64,000 nucleotides of DNA from Pedobacter sp. Leaf41. Its GTDB lineage: Bacteria > Bacteroidota > Bacteroidia > Sphingobacteriales > Sphingobacteriaceae. Location of the stretch: positions 51,946-115,945 of the forward strand of contig NZ_LMLE01000008.1 in NCBI RefSeq assembly GCF_001422545.1. Reading direction: 5' to 3'. The notes below the pieces were generated by a model. It was not told the DNA's origin. It searched no databases and saw only the letters and a program-made list of their open reading frames with translations. Positions 7,765 to 15,499 of this stretch are shown in pieces. Positions within the stretch are counted from its first letter, which is position 1; every line of letters starts with the position of its first letter. Both the position numbers and the translations under genes were made by a program.

Positions 7765-8646
7765 ATGAGAGGAATAACCTTAACACCCGCACTATCAATT
7801 TCTGATGGACTAAATGTATTTATTGAAATACTGGTAAAGAAATTTGAGCCCCTCAAAATTTATTCATTTTGCAGAATTATAAAATCCAATAATCGAACAG
7901 GTTGCTTTATAACTTGTATAGAGAAAGACGAGCCACACTACTTTCTGCTAATGATAATGGAAAGCTCAACCAGGAATGAACATGAAGCCCAAGACTTTTG
8001 TCGTTCACATTTTAATGAAGTTAAAATCACTATTCTTTCGCATGGCTTTGAAACGATCAAGGAGTGTATCCAAAAAAACAATAGGTTTTTCATTACGATA
8101 TTAAACCAAGGGAGGCTTCTCTATAATAATACTGGAATCCTGGCGCAGGAAACCGAAATCAAATTTGACCCCAGCCAAAACTTTGAAAAGGCAAAAAAGC
8201 ATTTTGAACATCGGATAAAATTGGCTCAAGGTTTTTTGGACGCGGCAGCAGATAGTTATGCTAATCAACATTATGCCATTGCCGTTTTTTTGACCCACCA
8301 GGTCATCGAACAATGTACCATTGCATTGATCAGGGTAAATCTCGCTTACAGGTCGGATATTCATCACTTAGGCCGTCAACTTGATCTCTGCTGTTGCTTT
8401 TCAGAAGAGCCTTCTAAGCTTTTTAGAACTACAAAAGATGATCTTTCATTATTTGAAATTTTACTACGAAGCTATTCCCAGGCAAGATATAAGGATACTT
8501 TTAAAGTTGATTCGGATGACGCCGATAAACTTGTATCAAAAGCATATAAATTCTTTGAACTCACTAAAGAAATTTGCACTAATAAAATATCTGAGTTTAA
8601 ACTGCAAAACGAAAAGCAAATAGAAATGGAGGTAGGTTTTGAATAA
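7765..8646 (+). CDS. Degenerate nucleotidyltransferase-HEPN fusion protein
   Basis: 293 aa. Residues 141-270 match the HEPN domains of Bacteroidota nucleotidyltransferase-HEPN proteins: a long helix with AVFLTHQVIEQC, then AYRSDIHHLGRQLDLC, then SYSQARYKDTF. Residues 1-130 sit where the nucleotidyltransferase domain should be, but the GSxxxG...D catalytic signature is absent, so that half looks inactive. HEPN proteins often act as RNases or as partners in toxin and defence modules. Whether this one cleaves RNA is unclear, since only an R-x3/4-H arrangement (YRSDIHH) is visible. The downstream gene begins inside its 3' end (8-nt overlap), which points to a joint function. Confidence 0.7.
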   Translation: MRGITLTPALSISDGLNVFIEILVKKFEPLKIYSFCRIIKSNNRTGCFITCIEKDEPHYFLLMIMESSTRNEHEAQDFCRSHFNEVKITILSHGFETIKECIQKNNRFFITILNQGRLLYNNTGILAQETEIKFDPSQNFEKAKKHFEHRIKLAQGFLDAAADSYANQHYAIAVFLTHQVIEQCTIALIRVNLAYRSDIHHLGRQLDLCCCFSEEPSKLFRTTKDDLSLFEILLRSYSQARYKDTFKVDSDDADKLVSKAYKFFELTKEICTNKISEFKLQNEKQIEMEVGFE

Positions 8647-9931
8647 TTTAACTCCCGATATACCTTTCTACAGGTTTTTTAAACTTCCCTTCAAAAATGG
8701 AACGCGATTGCTGGAACGGAAAACACTGGATTCATTATCAGAATTTAGGTCACCAAAACGCAGCTACCTATCTGTTAGCGTAAAAAATTTGGGTTTTGTT
8801 AACGAGATACTTATCGCCTCTATAAGTATCGAAAAAGAAGATATCGAAATGGTATACCTGAAAGTAACGCAGGATCATTTACTTATCAGTTGCAGCGTCG
8901 ATACAGATGAATTTTATTTAAGCAGATATGCCTACTTTTTTCTAAATAAATATTTATGGTTTTATCATGAAAAAAGTTTTGAAGATTATTACTATCCGGA
9001 TTTCTTTGATGCTTATAAAGGGACATCAAAATATTTGAAAATCGTGAGCAATAGTAAAGGGCTATCCATTAAACTCAAAGAATCATTTAGGAATCTTTTT
9101 AAACCAGGCGTTTCGCTTCCCATTATTCCGCTAAAAAATGAGGCAAGAATAAATATTTTTCTTGAACCACAATTATCGGATTCATCAGAAAATGACACAC
9201 CAGTTATCGCATATTGTATTTTAGATCCCTTAAACCTACACGAGAAATACAATGAAGAAAAAGAATTGCCTTTACTCATTCCTTTTACAGCAACCCTAAA
9301 TAATGACAAAATAAATTTTAAATCATTATTGACATACTTAAACAGTAAAACAATATCAGACGATCCGGAGCTAAATTCAGCGCAGCTTAATCTGAACGAC
9401 ATTTGTGAAGAAATGTGGGAGAATTCTTACTATTTTAAAATGAAAAACCATAAAGACGACAATCATAGCAGAACTTTTTCCGAAAGGAAAAAATTACAGT
9501 TTGATCTTTGGAAAAGTGCACTTCCACAACTTGTGAATGAACGGTTCATGTGCTATCAATGGATTTATGGATTAAGATATATAAAAGGAAAGCCGACAAA
9601 AAAAGATATTCGATTCTGTCAGGTTGCCAGTGATATACCTCAACTGAAATTTTTTCTTATTGACAAAGGAGAATACTATTTTCTTGACCTGAAATTTATG
9701 GTGAATGGCAGGCTCTTCAATTTTCCGCCAATCTTTAACATGTTCTTTTTTGCTGCTGCAGAAAAGGAGCCGATGAAGTTTTACTTGTTAGGCTCGCTGG
9801 CTGATGCTGAAATCGTATCTTATTTCTCAAAAATAAGTTTTCGGTTGCCGGTACTAAAGAAACATTATGATACCCACTTGAAGACCTTTGTCCTACAGAT
9901 TGAGCAAACATATAGCATAACCCAAAGATAG
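8639..9931 (+). CDS. Unknown 430-aa protein coupled to HEPN gene
   Basis: I do not recognise this soluble protein. It starts with TTG at 8639, supported by GGAGG at 8628-8632 and by the 8-nt overlap with the HEPN gene, which signals translational coupling. It is rich in aromatic residues and has no TM helix. Its C-terminal 70 residues (FYLLGSLADAEIVSYFSK and following) faintly recall the region before the helicase domain of Bacteroidota SNF2 proteins. I give that low weight. Transcription ends at a strong terminator 15 nt after the stop. The pair with its divergent XRE regulator forms a self-contained cassette within the island. Confidence 0.6.
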   Translation: MNNLTPDIPFYRFFKLPFKNGTRLLERKTLDSLSEFRSPKRSYLSVSVKNLGFVNEILIASISIEKEDIEMVYLKVTQDHLLISCSVDTDEFYLSRYAYFFLNKYLWFYHEKSFEDYYYPDFFDAYKGTSKYLKIVSNSKGLSIKLKESFRNLFKPGVSLPIIPLKNEARINIFLEPQLSDSSENDTPVIAYCILDPLNLHEKYNEEKELPLLIPFTATLNNDKINFKSLLTYLNSKTISDDPELNSAQLNLNDICEEMWENSYYFKMKNHKDDNHSRTFSERKKLQFDLWKSALPQLVNERFMCYQWIYGLRYIKGKPTKKDIRFCQVASDIPQLKFFLIDKGEYYFLDLKFMVNGRLFNFPPIFNMFFFAAAEKEPMKFYLLGSLADAEIVSYFSKISFRLPVLKKHYDTHLKTFVLQIEQTYSITQR

Positions 9932-9945
9932 TCCTACACCAAATG

Positions 9946-9985
9946 CCTGTCCATTCTGGAATTTTAGAATGGGCAGGATTTTTTT
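9946..9985 (+). terminator. Terminator of the HEPN/430-aa operon
   Basis: A 12-bp stem CCTGTCCATTCT (9946-9957) / AGAATGGGCAGG (9966-9977), with one G-T pair, is followed by a run of T to 9985. Confidence 0.85.
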
Positions 9986-10062
9986 CGCGGATGTAAAAAG
10001 CAAGCCTGGGGTGGATATTGAGCGGCAAGGTTTGCAGGCCACAAATGCGTAGTGGGTAATTA

Positions 10063-10671
10063 TCAATTAGCTTTTTTCTGCTTATCCTTTAAATTCTTTT
10101 TTGATTTCCGTGCGGTTTCATAATCTTTCTTTGCCTTGGCTTCCTTTAAGCTTGCCTCGATTAATAACTGATGCTGATGGATTTGGAGATCAGCATTTTT
10201 CATCAGGTTTTCTTTGTCTTTCAGGTAATGCCCGTCAATTTCAATGGCTAGCTCAGGGTAGGCACCGCGTATGACCTTAAATTTATCTGATTCGGTTTTG
10301 AGCTCACTGTTCCTTAAGATTAAAGAAATGGAACTCCCCAAAGAAATTGCAACAACAAGAAAAATAATTATTGCACCAACAAAATAGAACTTTGATCTTA
10401 TCTCATAGTGATGTTGGTGCTTTACCTTAAACGCTTCAGGTAACTGCTCTATTTTTTTCTTTAACTCATTCATCGAAACGGCAAATCTATTAAGCTCCTC
10501 AATAGAAGGCATGATTCCTCCATCTAACGTAGTTATTGCAATCTCCTCATCCGCCTGCGAATGCTGCTGCTCAATAATAATCGATAGCTTTTCATCCTGG
10601 GATCTCATCTGACCAATAAGCAGATCCATGATCTCTTCTATATTTTCTAATTTTTCATTTATCTTTTCCAT
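10063..10671 (-). CDS. Mobilization-associated TM coiled-coil protein
   Basis: 202 aa. It has an N-terminal coiled coil (about 1-30), one TM helix (about 96-118, FYFVGAIIIFLVVAISLGSS) and a long charged, lysine-rich helical C-terminus. It lies 21 nt after the relaxase stop in the same direction, a position where Bacteroidota mobilizable elements often carry a membrane protein of this shape. It may tether the relaxosome to the membrane or to the helper's coupling protein. That role is inferred from context. No enzymatic motif is present. Confidence 0.65.
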   Translation of the reverse strand: MEKINEKLENIEEIMDLLIGQMRSQDEKLSIIIEQQHSQADEEIAITTLDGGIMPSIEELNRFAVSMNELKKKIEQLPEAFKVKHQHHYEIRSKFYFVGAIIIFLVVAISLGSSISLILRNSELKTESDKFKVIRGAYPELAIEIDGHYLKDKENLMKNADLQIHQHQLLIEASLKEAKAKKDYETARKSKKNLKDKQKKAN

Positions 10672-10692
10672 TAGATTGTATTTAATTTGTAA

Positions 10693-11637
10693 TTACCTGC
10701 CTCTTCCCTGACTTTGTTCTTCATCATAACCGGTTCCTCTTTTTTTCTTTTTTCTGGGCTCCGGTTCAGCTTGAATCGGCGAGAACGTCGGCGTAAACAG
10801 AATCTCCAATACTTCAGCCAATTTAGAGGATTCACTAAACGTCCCCTTGCCAGGAGAACTTTCACCAAATTCCTTTTCTGGCAAGCCTGTTTTGGTAGAA
10901 TCCTGTTGAACAGATATATCCTCGAAAAAGGCATTGAGTTTACCATAACTTAGCGACCTGTCAATTTCCGAACCTTTAAAAGTATATTCTTCGCTCTTAA
11001 ATGAAACGCCCTGTATTTCGTTTTTACCATTCTTATATTTGAAAAACATTTCAATGCCGGCATTGGATAGTTTATTTCCAAAGCTGTCCCAGTCTTTACT
11101 GCTATTTTGTGCTGATTTGATTTGGTCAAAAAGCTGGTAACGGATCTTATCGCTCCCTTTGAGGGCCTTTCTGTTAACTTTGTCTCGATCCTTTGCCATA
11201 AATAACCCATGCTTTACGGTTATTTCTTTGCAGGCCGAAACATTTTTTTTAAACTGGAACTGGTCAGAGATTGTCTTACCATCATTGTCCACCCGATTAT
11301 AAATTATGTGTAAATGGGGGTGATGGTTATCATTATGCCGGACAACAAGCAACTGCGTATTTTTTATGACCATGAGTTTCAAATATTCCATTGCCATTGC
11401 CAACATATTTTCACTACTCAATTTATCTCTATCAAGTTCACTCCAGCTAAGGGAAATGTGGGCTACCGCTTTTGAAAGTTCCGGATTCATCTTTCTTTGG
11501 AAATCAAAATCCCTTACAATGAGGGATGGATTATCCATCCTGATCCCATCCCCATGAAGAATCTCTGCATCCTTCTTATTTACCACATAGCGAACACAAC
11601 CACCGAAGCTTTTTCCAATTACAACTTTTCCTATCAT
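10693..11637 (-). CDS. Relaxase / mobilization nuclease (MobA/VirD2 type)
   Basis: 314 aa. It begins MIGKVVIGKSFGGCVRYV, where Tyr17 is the likely nicking tyrosine. Motif III lies at 101-110 (HNDNHHPHLH), whose histidines bind the catalytic metal. Both are diagnostic of the PF03432 relaxases of Bacteroidota mobilizable elements. The enzyme nicks oriT, stays covalently bound to the 5' end and leads the strand into the recipient. Its ATG overlaps the stop of mobC by 4 nt. The tail after about 270 is charged and poorly conserved in look. The gene appears intact. Confidence 0.92.
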   Translation of the reverse strand: MIGKVVIGKSFGGCVRYVVNKKDAEILHGDGIRMDNPSLIVRDFDFQRKMNPELSKAVAHISLSWSELDRDKLSSENMLAMAMEYLKLMVIKNTQLLVVRHNDNHHPHLHIIYNRVDNDGKTISDQFQFKKNVSACKEITVKHGLFMAKDRDKVNRKALKGSDKIRYQLFDQIKSAQNSSKDWDSFGNKLSNAGIEMFFKYKNGKNEIQGVSFKSEEYTFKGSEIDRSLSYGKLNAFFEDISVQQDSTKTGLPEKEFGESSPGKGTFSESSKLAEVLEILFTPTFSPIQAEPEPRKKKKRGTGYDEEQSQGRGR

Positions 11638-11993
11638 TCCCTGAAATACTTAGCAATCAATTCATGTATCTCACCTATCAACTCCCTGCACTTTTTCTGG
11701 AACACCAGTAGTCCTTGCTCATGAGAAAGCTTGGTAAGCTGGTTCAGGTTGTTTGCCATTCCTGCAAGTATCCTGAATACCTTCAAATCCTCAGGACTTA
11801 TTCTTGGTGAAACCTTTCCTGCTTTAGCCGCCTGGCGAAACCATTCACTGATTTTAATTCCAGCCTTATTTGCTTTTCCCTCAATCATAAAATGATCTGT
11901 TTTGCTCAATCTCACCATAATAATCTTTTCTCGTTTTATCTTCTTTACCGGCCTGCCTCCCTTGGACTTTCCTGCATTTAATCGTTCTTCCAA
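11634..11993 (-). CDS. mobC: MobC-like relaxosome accessory protein
   Basis: About 119 aa from the chosen TTG at 11993 (start MEERLNAGKSKGGRP). A basic N-terminus is followed by a ribbon-helix-helix-like part (IIMVRLSKTDHFMIEGKANK) and the PF05713 signature LAGMANNLNQLTKLSHEQG. MobC proteins bind oriT and help the relaxase open and nick DNA. A TTG at 12050 would give 138 aa, but it would start inside the structured oriT candidate. The stop overlaps the relaxase start (ATGA). Family confidence is high and start confidence is low. Confidence 0.85.
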   Translation of the reverse strand: MEERLNAGKSKGGRPVKKIKREKIIMVRLSKTDHFMIEGKANKAGIKISEWFRQAAKAGKVSPRISPEDLKVFRILAGMANNLNQLTKLSHEQGLLVFQKKCRELIGEIHELIAKYFRE

Positions 11994-12046
11994 AATGTTC
12001 CTTAATTTTTCTTCACCTACTTTTTGCGACCATCGGGAGTAAAAAG

Positions 12047-12104
12047 GCAAGTTCTTTTTCGCCAGAGCGAAAAAGGTTTTTGTATAGCAAAAACATAAAC
12101 TTGC
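12047..12104. other. Three-way-junction DNA element, candidate oriT
   Basis: The outer stem GCAAGTT (12047-12053) / AACTTGC (12098-12104) encloses two adjacent perfect hairpins: CTTTTTCGC/GCGAAAAAG (12054-12062 / 12067-12075) and GTTTTTG/CAAAAAC (12076-12082 / 12088-12094). The element lies just upstream of mobC and the relaxase gene, the usual place of oriT in such elements. It could also be a regulatory RNA or a transcription end for the gene at 12141. The nick site cannot be placed from sequence alone. Confidence 0.5.
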
Positions 12105-12140
12105 TCCCTCATAATGCCCAGTCGATCGCCGCCTAAAATT

Positions 12141-13061
12141 CTACTGTTTAATTAATAATTTTAAAATCTGATATGCCCTTTTCCGATCTCCATAAGCAGC
12201 ATAATGAATAAGAATATCGCAGGGAGATCCACCTTTTTTATTGATGAAAAATTGTGCAGCAGGAGCTTCACTACTGAATACAAAAAATGTTCTTAAAATG
12301 GTATGGTATTCTGCACTGAGTCCATTCCTAATCTCCTTTCCGGGCCTGGTGTACCGAATCCTTGGACCTTTATGGCTGTGGCATTTCCAACCTGCATTCA
12401 ATGGGATGGTATTGATAATATCCGGATCGGCTTGCCTGTTAAAATCTTGCCAAATATTTCCATTCATACTAGAACTAAGCTGACCAGTTAATGGCCTACT
12501 AACTACAGTCTCGAGAAAAAGTCTTTCCTTAAAAAGGACTGCCTCGTCATCAAAAAAAGCATCAGGATCAAAGGACAGAAAACGATATGAGGCCACGTTT
12601 CTCGGCGCAGTATCCAGGGAAATATCCCAATTATAAAAATACTGAACCATGGCGTCAAAATGCTCCTTGTGAGATTCAACAAACTCAATAGGAATCAAAC
12701 CCCATAATCCATTTCCGCTTGCTGATTTACCGCAATAGGCCACGTAAGGGATTGCAATAATCCTCTTGAATATATTATCGAGCCTCTCGCCAAGACCGTC
12801 AACATCAAAAGCAAGATAACCACTATGGCTTTGATGAAAGCGCTCACCTCGTCCACCGATTTGCTGACTACACGGGGTAATTGCAAGCAATTTTCCTTTT
12901 AAGTATTGCTGCCTAGAACACTTGTATTCACATTGTCGGATTTCGTTTAAAATATCAGTTTGCCGAGAGGTTGACAAAGCATCAAACAATGTAATTGATT
13001 TTGGGGAGGTACTGTATTTATTCTCGAAAATACTGCACCAAGCTGTTTTCAAACTTCTCAT
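12141..13061 (-). CDS. BT4734/VirE_N family primase-like protein
   Basis: About 306 aa from ATG 13061; a GTG at 13100 would add 13 residues. Features of the BT4734/BF3469 (VirE N-terminal, PF08800) family are visible: the KLLAITPCSQQIGGRG region at about 55-70, then SGYLAFDVDG, then YCGKSASGNGLWGLIPI. The fold is related to archaeo-eukaryotic primases. In Bacteroidota mobile elements this protein accompanies a RepA/DnaB-like ATPase and probably helps replicate or prime the excised element. It stands between the RepA-like gene and mobC, all on the minus strand. A large hairpin (13123-13171) separates it from the upstream gene. Confidence 0.8.
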   Translation of the reverse strand: MRSLKTAWCSIFENKYSTSPKSITLFDALSTSRQTDILNEIRQCEYKCSRQQYLKGKLLAITPCSQQIGGRGERFHQSHSGYLAFDVDGLGERLDNIFKRIIAIPYVAYCGKSASGNGLWGLIPIEFVESHKEHFDAMVQYFYNWDISLDTAPRNVASYRFLSFDPDAFFDDEAVLFKERLFLETVVSRPLTGQLSSSMNGNIWQDFNRQADPDIINTIPLNAGWKCHSHKGPRIRYTRPGKEIRNGLSAEYHTILRTFFVFSSEAPAAQFFINKKGGSPCDILIHYAAYGDRKRAYQILKLLIKQ

Positions 13062-13122
13062 AAAAAGAGTTTTGGAACTGAAATAGAATGGCCCTTCCAC
13101 TTGCCGTTCCAGTTTACTTTAT

Positions 13123-13171
13123 GAACTAAACTGAAATGGCTCTACCTTTAGGTAGCCATTCAGTTTAGTTC
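13123..13171. other. Long near-perfect hairpin between primase-like and RepA-like genes
   Basis: The arms GAACTAAACTGA...CTACC (from 13123) and GGTAG...TCAGTTTAGTTC (to 13171) pair over about 20 bp with a few bulged bases and a TTTA loop. The structure covers the last codons of the RepA-like gene. It has no T tail on the minus strand, so an ordinary terminator is unlikely. It may be a replication or processing signal. Confidence 0.55.
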
Positions 13172-14341
13172 AGTATCTGGATTCAGGTTAATTATCGCTG
13201 CCTTTCCGCGAAGGCTTTCCTCTTCCGGATTGGAAAGGATCTTGTCAATTTGCAATCTGGTAATCAAATCACTGACCTTATTCAGGCCTGGACTCTGATC
13301 CAGATCAAATGAATTTCTAAGTCCTTTCGCCAGCAAGGGTTTTAGTTGTGAGCGGAGGAGTCCATTACCAAATTTCACAAAGATGGATTTGAGAATAGCT
13401 TTCAGCAAATCCTTATCTATTGCATCATAATTTTGAAGGACTTTCTTTGATTCGCTTACCTGGCTATCCCGTGAATGAATAAGATCATCGAATAAAACCC
13501 TTCTACCGGTATTAGAAAAAGTCAGCGTTAAAGGGTCGCACTCCAATACGAAACTTGAACCTTTAAACTCTAATCCAAGATAATTACCCTTGCGTACGGA
13601 GAGGTGCTTCAAGTTACCATTGAAGACATCATTCCTTAATTCCAGTACCAATCTGCACTTCTGCTCAAGTCCACCTGCTCCCTGCACATTGCTCTTGTTT
13701 GGGATAAGAGATTCTGTCCGCTTATTGGTATGATGCATCAGCAATATCAAACATTGATAGGTTGTGGCAAGCCGCTTCATACAGCTAAGTACATGCCTTA
13801 CCTCTCCATTGTCTTTGATATCATTAACCAAATCACCAAGCGTATCAATCTTGATGATGTCTATTTGCTGGCAAACCAAAATATTCTCTAATTTGCCAAT
13901 GAGGTTATCTGCATCGAAAATGAAGTAAAGGTTTTCCAAAGACCGGATAATTAAATCCTCTGGTTCACCTTTAAGCTGTTTCCGTATTAAATAACTGATG
14001 GCAAGATCATCATCTTCAGTACATACAATAATTGCCTTACGGGAAAGTTGCTCTGAAAAAGGAAAACCTATAAACTGACTTTTGTTTAACACCAGGGAGA
14101 GGATAAGATCCCTTGCGAAAATTGACTTTCCGGTATCTGAACTACCTGCGAGTAAAACTAGGCCAACTTTTGGTAACAAGTCACCAAGCATTTTTGGTAA
14201 TTCCAGAATATTTCGCCGAAAGAGATCAGCACCGGAGAAAACACCGCCTATTTCTGCGTTATCTATTAATTGACTCTTGTTAGCAATAAGAATATCGTTC
14301 CTATGAACAGAAAGGTTGTTTATTCCTGCTGAATTTTTCAT
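13160..14341 (-). CDS. RepA/DnaB-like AAA (RecA-fold) ATPase
   Basis: 393 aa. Walker A is GSSDTGKS (about residue 65), Walker B is IDIIKIDTLGDL (about 160), and a sensor-like stretch LILLMHHTNK follows at about 195. The set is typical of AAA_25/RepA-type hexameric helicases found beside VirE_N proteins in Bacteroidota mobile elements. It probably loads at, or unwinds, the excised element during replication. Its ATG overlaps the stop of the HTH protein gene by 4 nt, so HTH, ATPase and probably the primase-like gene form an operon. The last codons lie in the hairpin at 13123-13171. The gene appears intact. Confidence 0.85.
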   Translation of the reverse strand: MKNSAGINNLSVHRNDILIANKSQLIDNAEIGGVFSGADLFRRNILELPKMLGDLLPKVGLVLLAGSSDTGKSIFARDLILSLVLNKSQFIGFPFSEQLSRKAIIVCTEDDDLAISYLIRKQLKGEPEDLIIRSLENLYFIFDADNLIGKLENILVCQQIDIIKIDTLGDLVNDIKDNGEVRHVLSCMKRLATTYQCLILLMHHTNKRTESLIPNKSNVQGAGGLEQKCRLVLELRNDVFNGNLKHLSVRKGNYLGLEFKGSSFVLECDPLTLTFSNTGRRVLFDDLIHSRDSQVSESKKVLQNYDAIDKDLLKAILKSIFVKFGNGLLRSQLKPLLAKGLRNSFDLDQSPGLNKVSDLITRLQIDKILSNPEEESLRGKAAIINLNPDTELN

Positions 14342-14637
14342 ATAGAAGATCCTTTTTGTTTTTCAACGGCAGCCTCTACTGCTTCAATAGAATATAATAC
14401 TCGCCTACCAATTCGATTGGGGATGAGAATACCAGCCTTTTCCCAGTAATAGAGTGTTGTAAGGGACACATTTAAAAGACGTCTTGTTTCCTCTCGCGTT
14501 TTATACCGGATTTTTTCTTCTGGGTCTTCTCGGGAAGAACTGGTATTTTTAAAGAGTTCACCAAAAACTTCTCTTACTTGCTCGGAAAGAACTTCCTTGA
14601 ATTCTGAATCCGAATAACTTGTTAAAATTTGTGCCAT
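14338..14637 (-). CDS. HTH protein, MerR/excisionase-like
   Basis: 99 aa from ATG 14637 (AGAAGG lies just before it); a TTG at 14661 is possible. The C-terminal half has a winged HTH of the excisionase/MerR_1 type (YKTREETRRLLNVSLTTLYY, then WEKAGILIPNRIGRRVLY). Such proteins precede the RepA-like gene in Bacteroidota elements and act as excisionase or as regulator of excision. The stop overlaps the ATPase start (ATGA). With no integrase in the island, an excision role here would need a partner supplied in trans. Confidence 0.8.
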   Translation of the reverse strand: MAQILTSYSDSEFKEVLSEQVREVFGELFKNTSSSREDPEEKIRYKTREETRRLLNVSLTTLYYWEKAGILIPNRIGRRVLYSIEAVEAAVEKQKGSSI

Positions 14638-14661
14638 ACCTTCTGTAATTGAATTGCACAA

Positions 14662-15145
14662 TGTTCACTAGGATAAACTTTGGGATACTATCATTATTTA
14701 TAGTAAGTTCATTTTATTGGTGGTACTATGAGATTATTAGATTCGTAGGAAACTACATTAAGTCTAATGGGACTAATTTTTTAAAAAAATGGTATCACAA
14801 TCACAAAACATAGTTAATAAATTTACAGAAGAACGCTTTATTGATACAATAATGAAGATCGGATATGCCAGGGTTTCTACCAAAGAGCAAATTTAATTTG
14901 CGGATTGAAGCTCTCGAAAAAGCGGGATGAAAATTATTTTTAGGAATATAATTTTTAAAAAGAGGTAAAACAGGATCATCATATCAATTAAGCTGTTTTA
15001 ACGCTACCGATTAAGTTATCGTGAGCATAAGAAAAATACGGACTATCCTTGGCGTGCTGAATAATTGTGTAAATGATTTTTTTGCCGTTACTGGATTTCC
15101 AAGGGAAGTCTAATTACATTATACCTTCTGAAATATCCAACTTCG
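14662..15145. other. Decayed region where an integrase would be expected
   Basis: This 484-nt stretch has no intact gene. It holds a GGTGGTACTATG unit (about 14720-14731) like those of the end repeats, the serine-recombinase remnant at 14852, and AT-rich sequence with frequent stops. In comparable elements a tyrosine integrase often stands near here, between the HTH gene and the tRNA, but I could not recognise any fragment of one. Confidence 0.5.
14852..14934 (+). pseudogene. Serine recombinase/resolvase N-terminal remnant
   Basis: ATG 14852 reads MKIGYARVSTKEQI and then a stop. A second frame continues as NLRIEALEKAG before another stop. Together these match the conserved start of Pin/resolvase-type serine recombinases (IGYARVST with the catalytic Ser, then the LxxQxxAL helix) with a net loss of two bases between them. 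The rest of the gene is absent. It may be a leftover of an invertase or resolvase once carried by the island. Confidence 0.75.
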
Positions 15146-15364
15146 ATGATAGATTATGATTACGGTTTGAAATTTGGTATTGACATTCCAGCGTTTCCTC
15201 ACATACGACAAAGCAATTTGTGGAGAATAAAAAAGGAATTTCCAGAACAATGTATTACGTCATTTCAGAAAATATATGATGAGGACAATGATGTGAAAGA
15301 GTTTAAAGATTGGATTGATCAGGAATGGCAGGTCAAAATTTCATTTAACAAAACGGAGAGATGA
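15146..15364 (+). CDS. Small hypothetical protein
   Basis: A 72-aa acidic, aromatic-rich peptide (MIDYDYGLKFGIDIPAFPHI) with no recognised domain, signal peptide or TM helix. It is the only intact plus-strand frame between the mobilization core and the envelope cluster, and it follows a decayed region. It could be a real small gene, or a fragment of a larger lost one. I see no close neighbour in the same direction. Confidence 0.4.
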   Translation: MIDYDYGLKFGIDIPAFPHIRQSNLWRIKKEFPEQCITSFQKIYDEDNDVKEFKDWIDQEWQVKISFNKTER

Positions 15365-15499
15365 ATGTTTAGAATTTGATGTTAATCAGGGGTAAACTAT
15401 TTAGCGATGTTATACTGAGTCTGCTTGAATTGGGCCAGAGTTAAAATATGCCCGTTTTAAGATACTCAAAGTTTGAATAGTAAGAATCCCTGGTGTTTA

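Noticed and set aside
8639-9931. 430-aa protein called as an SNF2 helicase fragment
   Set aside because: The faint C-terminal resemblance is to a non-helicase region only; no Walker or DEAD/H motifs are present.
10671-11210. Minus-strand frames overlapping the relaxase gene
   Set aside because: They are shadows in another frame of a relaxase with clear motifs; basic composition only.
12054-12075. Hairpin near mobC as a plain terminator
   Set aside because: It is part of a larger nested structure and has a second hairpin directly beside it; termination is possible but does not explain the outer stem.
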